Positions 1-6,229 of a stretch of 12,363 nucleotides of DNA are shown piece after piece. The stretch is from contig CAYUSU010000038.1 in NCBI GenBank assembly GCA_964447525.1, positions 1-12,363 of the forward strand, written 5' to 3'. Each line of letters starts with the position of its first letter. Position 1 is the stretch's first letter. The position numbers and the translations under genes were made by a program. Source of the stretch: JAFGDH01 sp964447525. GTDB taxonomy: Archaea > Aenigmatarchaeota > Aenigmatarchaeia > QMZP01 > QMZT01. The notes beneath the pieces were generated by a model. It was not told where the DNA came from. It worked only from the letters and a program-made list of their open reading frames with translations, and ran no database searches.

Positions 1-2
1 CC

Positions 3-161
3 AGAGACGAAGCTTATCACTGGACAGCCATGCGAAAAGAGAAGATCATGAAGCAGACCCTTTATGATATGAAACAGGAGCATAATCCGACAGACGACGT
101 CCCGACGGAAGAGGAATATGATAAGAAAATCAAAGGCCAGCTGAAGATTGATGAATTCTAA
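3..161 (+). CDS. C-terminal end of an unidentified protein (5' truncated by window)
   Basis: An open frame enters from the left edge and stops at TAA 159-161, giving 52 codons that end in ...KGQLKIDEF. The tail is highly charged and rich in Lys, Glu and Asp (for example MKQEHNPTDD then EEEYDKKIKG), and looks like an ordinary soluble C-terminus. It has no membrane segment and no motif I recognise, so I give no function. The coding call rests on the natural composition of the frame, on the fact that it is open from the edge, and on the hairpin plus T-rich tract that follows the stop. The gene start lies outside the window. Confidence 0.6.
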   Translation, partial: RDEAYHWTAMRKEKIMKQTLYDMKQEHNPTDDVPTEEEYDKKIKGQLKIDEF

Positions 162-182
162 ATTCACCAACCACCCCACGAC

Positions 183-217
183 CTTCCACTGGAAGACCTT
201 TCTTTCCCTTTTCTTTT
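183..217 (+). terminator. Possible terminator: short hairpin followed by a pyrimidine/T-rich tract
   Basis: About 20 nt after the stop of the partial + strand gene there is a 5-bp hairpin (CTTCC, 3-nt loop ACT, GGAAG, 183-195). A run made almost only of T and C follows to about 217. Archaeal RNA polymerase terminates mainly at T-rich tracts, so this is a reasonable 3' end for the first gene. The stem is short, so the call is tentative. Confidence 0.35.
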
Positions 218-318
218 CCGGTTTTGTGGGGGTTTTCCGACAGGATATAACATATTCAAGTGTCTCTCTATCTTCCTTCTATTTTTGCTTACGCCAACTC
301 CCCTCATCCCGGTTATTT

Positions 319-619
319 TTATGTTTCTTCTATGAGTTTTTGAGCCAGTTGTTCGTGATACAAGAGGACCATCAAAATACATTCTTTCAAAAACCTGCCT
401 TTGGCCGGCATATCGTGTTTTCTCGCCGTGGCCAGTAATGGCAGGAACCTCACATTCGACATCCGCATAATATCCGAGCCCCGGTTCAAAACGAATAGTG
501 GCTGAAAATACCCTGACATCATTGTTTCTGGGAAAAACATAATCTATTCCAAAATCACTGAAATTTTCATTAATTGAAAAGTTGGCATATCTTCCGACAC
601 TATCTTGGTCAAGATACAT
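319..619 (-). pseudogene. Small unidentified gene interrupted by a one-base frameshift
   Basis: Reading from ATG 619, the frame gives a natural protein for about 65 residues (including VFPRNNDVRVFSATIRFEPG and YYADVECEVPAITGHGEK). It then turns into Arg-rich, low-quality sequence that runs on to 164. In the neighbouring frame the downstream part is natural instead (KGRFLKECILMVLLYHEQLA, then QKLIEET and TAA at 319-321). Removing one base from the AAAA run on the - strand (TTTT at 418-421 on +) joins the two parts as ...GHGEKHDMPAKGRF..., an uninterrupted product of about 99 residues. A TATA-like element near 641-653 lies about 28 nt upstream of the ATG. The break may be a sequencing or assembly error in a homopolymer, a recent inactivation, or programmed frameshifting. 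I do not recognise the family; the tail looks like an amphipathic helix. Confidence 0.5.
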
Positions 620-640
620 ATAACATCCGATTGGTGGTAA

Positions 641-653
641 ATTATTTAAAATA
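641..653 (-). promoter_or_regulatory. TATA-like element for the frameshifted small gene
   Basis: On the - strand an A/T-only stretch containing TTTAAAT is centred about 28 nt upstream of ATG 619. This is the distance expected for an archaeal TATA box driving a leaderless or nearly leaderless mRNA. The 620-728 gap between this gene and gatD therefore seems to hold two divergent promoters. Sequence match is moderate only. Confidence 0.35.
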
Positions 654-696
654 GTGTTTATCCATCTGCGTGTTCAGTTATTTTGTTTGTTACTCA

Positions 697-707
697 TTTT
701 TTTATAA
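697..707 (+). promoter_or_regulatory. gatD TATA box (leaderless promoter)
   Basis: TTTTTTATAAT is centred near 704, 25 nt before the gatD ATG at 729, with no ribosome binding site between them. An archaeal TATA box lies about 25-27 nt from the transcription start, so the mRNA should begin at or next to the ATG. Inference from spacing and sequence only. Confidence 0.6.
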
Positions 708-728
708 TCCCGATAATAATTACTTAAT

Positions 729-2090
729 ATGTATTCTAATTCGGTCAAAAAGAAACTTCAATCTGCCAAGGTAAGCGTTGGTAAAAGGATTCTTGTGGAA
801 AAGGACGGAAAAAAGTTCGAAGGGCTGTTGATGCCGAAGACCGATTTCAGTGATCCCGGCTCCCTCGCGATCAAGCTGGATAACGGTTATAATATCGGGA
901 TAGAACTGGACAAGAACACGAAAATCCATAAGTCAAAGCACAAGGAACCCAAAGCCATTCTCGAGGAAGAAGAATTCGAGATGGGAAAAATAAACAAGAA
1001 ACTGCTGAAGGTCAAGTGGGACAAGAGCAATCCTGCGGTTACGCTGATGTCTGTTGGTGGGACCATCTCATCCAGAGTGGATTACAGGACAGGTGGTGTG
1101 TATGCGCTGGAAAGTCCTGAAGAGATTCTCCACAATGTTCCAGAACTTTCTGGTATAGTAAACATGAACATGATAACTCCTTTTAACAAGATGAGCGAGG
1201 ACATGGATCATGAAGACTGGTCAAAGATTGCCAGGCTTGCTGCGAAGGAGCTTAACTCCGGCAAGCAGGGTGTTATAGTCACACATGGAACGGACTTCCT
1301 TCATTATACGGCGATGGCGCTGTCCTTCTTCCTTCGCAACCTTTCCAAACCGGTTGTTCTGGTCGGTTCGCAAAGATCAAGTGATCGTGGATCGAGTGAC
1401 GCGGGAATGAATCTGATATGTGCTTCCCACGTGGCGAAGAGCGATATGGCCGAAGTGGGGATATGCATGCACGGTAGCCTGAGTGACGATTACTGCCTTT
1501 TCAACCGAGGGACTCATGTTAGAAAAATGGATTCTCAGAGAAGGGACGCCTTCCGCCCGATAAACGAACCGCCTCTGGCAAAGGTGTGGCCCGATGGAAG
1601 GATAGAGGTTAAGAATTCCAATATCAGGAAACGAACCAATGAGGATGCCAAGGTGGATGATAAATTCGAACCGAAGGTTGCGATATTAAAAGTTTATCCG
1701 GGAGCCGATCCTGAGATAATAGATTATTTCATGCAAAAGAAATATAGAGGGTTTATCATCGAAGCTTCTGGTTTGGGACATGTTCCTACAAATGGAAAAA
1801 AACAATGGATAAGCAAAATAAAAAAATATTCAAAGGACGGAATACCTTTTGTTACAACTCTGCAGACAATGTATGGAAGAATTAATACGAATGTTTATTC
1901 AAATCTTAGAATTCTTTATCATGATGCTGGTGCAATATCGGGTCAAAATATGTTAACAGAATGCGCTTTTGTTAAATTGGGTTGGATACTGGGTCATACA
2001 AAAAACATGGAAGAAATTAAAAAAATGTTATCAACTAATTATTCAGAAGAAATTACTAATAGGAGTCTAATTGATAGCTTTTTGTACTAA
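729..2090 (+). CDS. gatD: Glutamyl-tRNA(Gln) amidotransferase subunit D (asparaginase-type)
   Basis: GatD is the glutaminase of the archaeal GatDE complex. It releases ammonia from Gln or Asn, which GatE uses to turn Glu-tRNA(Gln) into Gln-tRNA(Gln). The 453 residues are full length. An N-terminal small β-domain (about 10-65) precedes an asparaginase fold. Visible catalytic elements are T112 in SVGGTISSRVDYRTGGV, T188 and D189 in VTHGTDFLHYTAMA, and K266 in GTHVRKMDSQRRDAF; LVGSQRSSDRGSSDAGMNL is the family signature. The start at 729 fits the TATA box 25 nt upstream. The gene is compositionally split: about 52% GC at 1381-1620 but about 31% from 1681 to the stop, with A/T-rich third positions from roughly residue 317 onward. 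Its last 24 nt overlap the 3' end of the convergent homing endonuclease gene. gatE lies 1.7 kb downstream instead of next to it. Confidence 0.95.
   Translation: MYSNSVKKKLQSAKVSVGKRILVEKDGKKFEGLLMPKTDFSDPGSLAIKLDNGYNIGIELDKNTKIHKSKHKEPKAILEEEEFEMGKINKKLLKVKWDKSNPAVTLMSVGGTISSRVDYRTGGVYALESPEEILHNVPELSGIVNMNMITPFNKMSEDMDHEDWSKIARLAAKELNSGKQGVIVTHGTDFLHYTAMALSFFLRNLSKPVVLVGSQRSSDRGSSDAGMNLICASHVAKSDMAEVGICMHGSLSDDYCLFNRGTHVRKMDSQRRDAFRPINEPPLAKVWPDGRIEVKNSNIRKRTNEDAKVDDKFEPKVAILKVYPGADPEIIDYFMQKKYRGFIIEASGLGHVPTNGKKQWISKIKKYSKDGIPFVTTLQTMYGRINTNVYSNLRILYHDAGAISGQNMLTECAFVKLGWILGHTKNMEEIKKMLSTNYSEEITNRSLIDSFLY
2019..2025 (-). terminator. Possible T7 terminator for the endonuclease gene
   Basis: On the - strand a run of seven T lies about 42 nt past the endonuclease stop codon, inside the gatD coding sequence. 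Such T-runs can end archaeal transcripts. On the other strand the gatD stop is likewise followed by a T/C-rich tract (2091-2105). The two convergent transcripts would overlap at their 3' ends. Low confidence because A/T-rich DNA contains such runs by chance. Confidence 0.25.
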
Positions 2091-3293
2091 TTCTCTTTCT
2101 TTTAATAAATTGTTAATTCTTTTCAAATCTCTGGTAAGAATTACCCTCGTTTTAGGATCAATTTTATTGTAACTAACTAACCTTCTTATTATTGAAGCCT
2201 TTTTTTTCGGGTTCATGTTAAATACCCCATTTTTGTATATTTCAAAGAAATAGTCTTTCTTGCAGATTAATAATCTTGGAGGTGATGTTGAAGAAGCCTT
2301 TGAGAATGACGTTTCAATTCCGATTTTTCTTAGAAGTTTTTTGATAAATTCCAATTGATTTTTTTCTTTGATTCCTATTTGTATTTCTCTGCATTCCCTA
2401 TCGCCAACATAAGCTTCCCCGCATAAATAACCGGAAAGATATGCCCATATAAAATTCTTATTTTTAGATATTATTGGTTTTAGATTTTTCAGCAAATTTT
2501 CAATAAAATTATGGAAAAAAAGATTGTTATAATTTAGATTGAGTGATCCCATTTCTGTTATTATTTTGTACGAACCTTTGGATTTCGTGAAATATGGAGA
2601 TGATTTACTTTTTCTAAATTCAGACAATCCGGTTTCTTTGATCCAAAAATCGTTTATTTCTTCTTTTCTTTCTTCGACTATGTGTTTTATATTACCATTT
2701 ATAATTATTCTCCATTTCCAATATTCTTTAATTATGTTGAAATTTTCGAAAAAATTGATCACTTCTTTTATCATCATGGGTTCCGAATTAACAAATTCCA
2801 AACTACTCATTTTGGTTCTGAATTTTGTTTTTTCCGCTTCAAGTAAACCCAAACATCTTATGAATTTTTCGTCAATTTTAATGAATTTCGGTAATAACAA
2901 AAAATGTATTTTTTCATTGTTCTTGTGTTTGCTTTTATATTTAATGTATACTTTATTTTTTAGATCCATCTGAAATTTCTCTTTGGGAATCCATTTATCT
3001 CCGAATCTAAAATTATCGTTTATTGAGTTCCCCTTTTCTCTTTTCACTAAACCTTTCTTTTCTAATCTAAATAGACATTTTCTCGCAGTTCTTTTCTTAA
3101 TTCCTATTTTTTTATGAATATCATTTACTGTAAGATAGTTTTCGCTTTTACTTAAAATTGCATGAATTTTTTCTTCTATGGGTAATTCACCGAACAGACC
3201 CTCTGATTTTGTGATGACAATTACTTTCTTTGATCGGCCTTTTCTGTCTTTGATGTATTGAGGAACTAAGTTTAAAATATTACACACAATCAT
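2067..3293 (-). CDS. Free-standing LAGLIDADG homing endonuclease with N-terminal winged-helix domain
   Basis: A 408-residue protein. Residues about 38-92 form a winged-helix DNA-binding segment (TVNDIHKKIGIKKRTARKCL is the helix-turn-helix, then RLEKKGLVKREKG the wing). Two LAGLIDADG-type motifs follow: FIRCLGLLEAEKT (144-156, acidic residue E154) and WAYLSGYLCGEAYVG (283-297, acidic residue E293). They lie about 139 residues apart, the spacing of single-chain, two-repeat enzymes. This family makes site-specific double-strand breaks that promote copying of its own gene by recombination. The gene is not inside an intron or intein; it stands alone, convergent with gatD and overlapping it by 24 nt, and divergent from the Nudix gene. 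DNA is about 17-27% GC in the lines I counted, far below its neighbours, which points to transfer. The start is the only early ATG and has a TATA box 22 nt upstream. The first motif is degenerate, so activity is not assured; a role as a repressor-like DNA-binding protein is an alternative. Confidence 0.8.
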   Translation of the reverse strand: MIVCNILNLVPQYIKDRKGRSKKVIVITKSEGLFGELPIEEKIHAILSKSENYLTVNDIHKKIGIKKRTARKCLFRLEKKGLVKREKGNSINDNFRFGDKWIPKEKFQMDLKNKVYIKYKSKHKNNEKIHFLLLPKFIKIDEKFIRCLGLLEAEKTKFRTKMSSLEFVNSEPMMIKEVINFFENFNIIKEYWKWRIIINGNIKHIVEERKEEINDFWIKETGLSEFRKSKSSPYFTKSKGSYKIITEMGSLNLNYNNLFFHNFIENLLKNLKPIISKNKNFIWAYLSGYLCGEAYVGDRECREIQIGIKEKNQLEFIKKLLRKIGIETSFSKASSTSPPRLLICKKDYFFEIYKNGVFNMNPKKKASIIRRLVSYNKIDPKTRVILTRDLKRINNLLKERELVQKAIN

Positions 3294-3310
3294 ATTAATA
3301 ATTGATTTTA

Positions 3311-3320
3311 TTATATAAAT
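3311..3320. promoter_or_regulatory. Shared TATA region between endonuclease and Nudix genes
   Basis: TTATATAAAT reads as a TATA box on both strands. On the - strand its centre is about 22 nt from the endonuclease ATG (3293), suggesting a leaderless mRNA. On the + strand the start point would fall near 3341, leaving a leader of about 38 nt before the Nudix ATG at 3379. The two genes could compete for one promoter region. Confidence 0.45.
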
Positions 3321-3367
3321 CTTTATTTATCAGGAAAACAAAGATGTTAATGTTAAGGATTTTCTTT

Positions 3368-3373
3368 AGGTGG
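3368..3373 (+). promoter_or_regulatory. Ribosome binding site that sets the Nudix start
   Basis: AGGTGG is followed by the 5-nt spacer TTTCG and ATG 3379. The GTG at 3370 lies inside this site and would need to be its own start, so ATG 3379 is the better initiation codon. Confidence 0.65.
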
Positions 3374-3378
3374 TTTCG

Positions 3379-3837
3379 ATGAATGATCAGGAAGAGAAGG
3401 AAAGGGTAAGGGAGAAACCTACTATTGTTGTTTCAGCGCTTTTTAGAAAGGATGGAAAATTCCTTTTTGTAAGAGATAAAAAATTCAATTTCTGGAGACC
3501 TCCCGGGGGAAGGGTGAACTGGGGCGAAACTATCGAAGAGACACTCAGAAGGGAGATGAAGGAAGAAATAAATTCCGATATAGAAATAGTTAAAACGATT
3601 GGTTTCGGCGAGGATTTCGCTCATATACAGACTTATGATTACAAGACTCATCGTCTGATTATATATTTCCTGTGTAAAGCAAAGGAAGAAATAAAATCTT
3701 ATGATGACAATGAAAAAGAATCCAGAATGAAATGGGTAGATTTTGATGAACTGATAACCATGAAAGAGATCGAACCTGCATTTTCGGATATGATCCAAAG
3801 ATTTGATTTAACTGAAACGTTAAGGTGTTTTGAATGA
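3379..3837 (+). CDS. Nudix hydrolase domain protein
   Basis: A 152-residue single-domain Nudix protein. Nudix enzymes cleave nucleoside diphosphates linked to another group, using Mg2+ bound by the Nudix box. The box is at residues 44-66: G44, E50, then R58-E59-M60-K61-E62-E63, matching GX5EX7REUXEEXGU except that the final Gly is Asn (N65). The metal-binding Glu residues are all present, so activity is plausible; the substrate cannot be read from the sequence. The stop overlaps the gatE start as ATGA (3834-3837), so gatE translation is probably coupled to this gene. GC is about 35%, clearly below gatE, so it belongs to the low-GC block that includes the endonuclease. It may be cargo that came with the cassette, or an older neighbour of gatE. 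Confidence 0.85.
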   Translation: MNDQEEKERVREKPTIVVSALFRKDGKFLFVRDKKFNFWRPPGGRVNWGETIEETLRREMKEEINSDIEIVKTIGFGEDFAHIQTYDYKTHRLIIYFLCKAKEEIKSYDDNEKESRMKWVDFDELITMKEIEPAFSDMIQRFDLTETLRCFE

Positions 3838-5711
3838 TTGACTTCAAGAAGCTTGGGTTGAAGTGCGGGATAGAGATACACCAACAACTGGATACAGAAC
3901 ACAAGCTATTTTGTAACTGCAGGAATGCCCTTTCCGGACAGGAATTCTTCGCTACCATCGGGCGAAAGCTCAGGCCTGTTACCGGTGAGATGGGGAATGT
4001 TGATCCCGCGGCGATGCACGAAAAGATGAGGAATATGGAATTCGTCTACAACGCTTATCCCATGGAATCGTGTTTGGTGGAGACCGACAGCGAGCCTCCG
4101 CACGAACTTAATAAAGAAGCGTTGGACGTTTCGCTTACAATATGTATGCTTTCCAAATGCATAATACCTAACGAGATTCATGTAATGAGAAAAACAGTGA
4201 TCGATGGTTCCAATACATCCGGTTTCCAGCGAACCGCGCTGGTTGGGCTGGATGGAAAGATAAAGACGAAATCAGGCGACGTGGGAATAACGAACGTCTG
4301 CCTTGAAGAGGAAGCTTCACAGATTATTGGCAAGGAAGAGAAAAAAGTATTTTACGGTCTGGACAGGCTTGGGATCCCTCTGGTAGAGATAGGAACCGCC
4401 CCCGACATACGCAGTCCTGCACAGGCAAGAGAAGTAGCCGAGAAGCTGGGAATGATCGTACGTTCGACCGGAAAGGTCAAGAGGGGACTCGGCACGATTC
4501 GCCAGGACATAAACATATCCATCAGGGGAGGAGCGAGAATCGAAGTAAAGGGTTCCCAGGATCTGAAGATGATCCCGAAACTTGTGGAGAACGAGGTTTG
4601 CAGACAAGATAATCTTATCAAAATTATGAATGATCTCAAGAAGAATGGTTTCGAAAAATTCGAGCCGCAGATGGTTCACGTTTCTCATATATTCAGGGAA
4701 TCTGGATGCAACATTACGAAGGGAAAATCCACATATGCTGTCCTTGTGCCGGGTTTCAAAGGCTTCCTTAAAAGGAACCTCACGACAACACGGACACTCG
4801 GCAAAGAGATTGCAAATTATGTGAGAGTGAAAACGGGAATGAAGGGCTTCATCCACAACGATGAAGATCTCAGCAAATACAGGCTTATCGACGAGTTCCA
4901 GAATCTAGAAGTCCAGATGGAGTCACTGGATAATGACAGTGTTATAATAGCGGTCGGGGACAAGGATCACGTTAAAGAATCATTCGAGATGATTGCCGAG
5001 CGAATTAACATGCTCATGGACGGAGTTCCGGAGGAGACACGAAGGGCGTTGGACAACGGTGACACTGAATACATGCGTCCGCTTCCCGGAGCTTCAAGGC
5101 TTTACCCGGAAACCGACATCCCCCCGATATCCATCGGAAAGGTGTATCTCAAGGGTATTGGTGACAACCTGCCGGAACTGATCGAAGTGACCAAAAAGAA
5201 GGAAACGAAGGAAATGAAAAAACACAACATAAGCAACGAGGTAATCACGCAAATAGTGAATTCCGGAAAGAAGGGAATATTCGACGAACTGGTCAGGATG
5301 GGTTTCGATGCTTCGCTGGCTTCGACCATACTCACGTCTACGTTAAGATTCCTGGAAAGGAAGGAAGGTGTGGACATAAGCAAGCTTGATCTTGTGCATT
5401 TCGAACAGGTACTGGAAGCACTGGAGAACGGGAAGATAACCAAGGAAGCGATACCTGAAGTGCTGAAGAATTTTGCGGAGGAACCGAAGAGCGACGTCGG
5501 GAAGGCCATAGAAAAGAGCGGGATAAAATCATTGACGGATAAAGAACTTTTGGAAATAATAAGGAATATCTTCGAGGAGAATGAGAATCTCTTTGGTGAA
5601 GTAAGGGGGGAGAAGGTCATCCTCGGCCTGGTAATGCAGAAAGTGCGCGGCAGGGCCGACGCGAAGAGAGTGGTTCAACTGGTCGGCGAAGAGTTTAGTA
5701 ACAGGTGCTGA
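3834..5711 (+). CDS. gatE: Glutamyl-tRNA(Gln) amidotransferase subunit E
   Basis: GatE is the tRNA-binding and kinase/transamidase subunit of archaeal GatDE: it phosphorylates Glu on tRNA(Gln) and amidates it with ammonia from GatD. The 625 residues are full length. The catalytic cradle starts with LGLKCGIEIHQQLDTEHKLF (8-27), contains two Cys near the front (C27, C29), RKTVIDGSNTSGFQRTALVG (119-138), CLEEEASQ (156-163) and YGLDRLGIPLVEIGTAPDI (174-192). Then comes KRGLGTIRQDINISIRGG (216-233) with IEVKGSQ. The GatE-specific GAD insertion lies at about 275-410. A helical YqeY-like tail, which grips tRNA in this family, covers about 480-625. The start codon overlaps the Nudix stop, so the two are translated together. 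GC is about 57% in the part counted, in contrast with the upstream block. The convergent small gene ends 5 nt after the stop. Confidence 0.96.
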   Translation: MIDFKKLGLKCGIEIHQQLDTEHKLFCNCRNALSGQEFFATIGRKLRPVTGEMGNVDPAAMHEKMRNMEFVYNAYPMESCLVETDSEPPHELNKEALDVSLTICMLSKCIIPNEIHVMRKTVIDGSNTSGFQRTALVGLDGKIKTKSGDVGITNVCLEEEASQIIGKEEKKVFYGLDRLGIPLVEIGTAPDIRSPAQAREVAEKLGMIVRSTGKVKRGLGTIRQDINISIRGGARIEVKGSQDLKMIPKLVENEVCRQDNLIKIMNDLKKNGFEKFEPQMVHVSHIFRESGCNITKGKSTYAVLVPGFKGFLKRNLTTTRTLGKEIANYVRVKTGMKGFIHNDEDLSKYRLIDEFQNLEVQMESLDNDSVIIAVGDKDHVKESFEMIAERINMLMDGVPEETRRALDNGDTEYMRPLPGASRLYPETDIPPISIGKVYLKGIGDNLPELIEVTKKKETKEMKKHNISNEVITQIVNSGKKGIFDELVRMGFDASLASTILTSTLRFLERKEGVDISKLDLVHFEQVLEALENGKITKEAIPEVLKNFAEEPKSDVGKAIEKSGIKSLTDKELLEIIRNIFEENENLFGEVRGEKVILGLVMQKVRGRADAKRVVQLVGEEFSNRC

Positions 5712-5716
5712 ATAAT

Positions 5717-6055
5717 TTATATCATAATAATTCCGTTTTCGGTAGGGAGTCTCCCTGTATTCTCCAATCCGTAAACGAAATTTATTGCATCTATTTCTGA
5801 AAGGGAAAAATCATTCAAGTGACCGCTTGTCTCGACCCTTTCCTGTATTACGGCTCTGACACTGGGGATTTTTTTAATCTCATCTAGAATACCATCTGAA
5901 GATTGGTCTTCCGTTAGGTATATACCCATTATTTTCGTTAAACCGTTTTGGTGTTTATGATAGAAAACCTGCGTTTTATATCCGCTTTTTTTTAATAAAC
6001 TTTTTACATCTAATTCACTTTCTTCTGTTTCCCCTGTTTGCATTACTATCGGCAT
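5717..6055 (-). CDS. Small conserved-looking protein of unknown function
   Basis: A protein of 112 residues if started at ATG 6055, beginning MPIVMQTGETEESELDVKSL. A start here is supported by AGGTGA at 6061-6066 with a 5-nt spacer; the GTG at 6064 lies inside that site. The middle (KIMGIYLTEDQSSDGILDEI then KKIPSVRAVIQER) alternates β-strand, helix and β-strand as in small ferredoxin-like or ACT-like folds, but I cannot assign a family. No membrane segment or catalytic motif is visible. It is convergent with gatE with a 5-nt gap and lies 174 nt after purA on the same strand, so it probably has its own promoter. A/T-rich compared with gatE. Confidence 0.65.
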   Translation of the reverse strand: MPIVMQTGETEESELDVKSLLKKSGYKTQVFYHKHQNGLTKIMGIYLTEDQSSDGILDEIKKIPSVRAVIQERVETSGHLNDFSLSEIDAINFVYGLENTGRLPTENGIIMI

Positions 6056-6075
6056 ATTCATCACCTGTTCTTACG

Positions 6076-6112
6076 TCTCGCTTTTCGAAATGAAATCAGA
6101 AAAGAAGCGAGA
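6076..6112. repeat. Inverted repeat in the leader of the small unidentified gene
   Basis: TCTCGCTTTT (6076-6085) pairs with AGAAGCGAGA (6103-6112): a 10-bp stem with one G-T pair and a 17-nt loop. On the - strand it would fold in the mRNA leader about 10 nt before the ribosome binding site of the small gene. It could be a regulatory hairpin, or mark the end of the purA transcript, although no T-run follows. No proof of function. Confidence 0.35.
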
Positions 6113-6229
6113 ACATGGCCAGTGCTGACTATATCAGTAAAAATAATACCCGGTATAGCAGTTGACCTTCATATTGCTTGATATTGGGTGAATAAATTAT
6201 TTAACCGTTTCGTACAGAAAAAACCGGTA

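Noticed and set aside
164..400. The Arg/Lys-rich C-terminal part of a 151-codon - strand frame
   Set aside because: The adjacent frame reads naturally after the A4 run and ends at 319, so this tail is most likely out-of-frame translation.
148..438. A 96-codon + strand open frame rich in Phe, Ser and Leu
   Set aside because: It lies opposite the more natural - strand gene, has biased hydrophobic content and no ribosome binding site or recognisable motif.
2067..3293. Intein or group I intron harbouring the endonuclease
   Set aside because: gatD is intact and uninterrupted, and the endonuclease is a separate gene with its own promoter on the other strand.
4317..4856. Long - strand open frames inside gatE, and similar + strand frames inside purA and guaB
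   Set aside because: They are shadows of conserved full-length genes and show no motif of their own.
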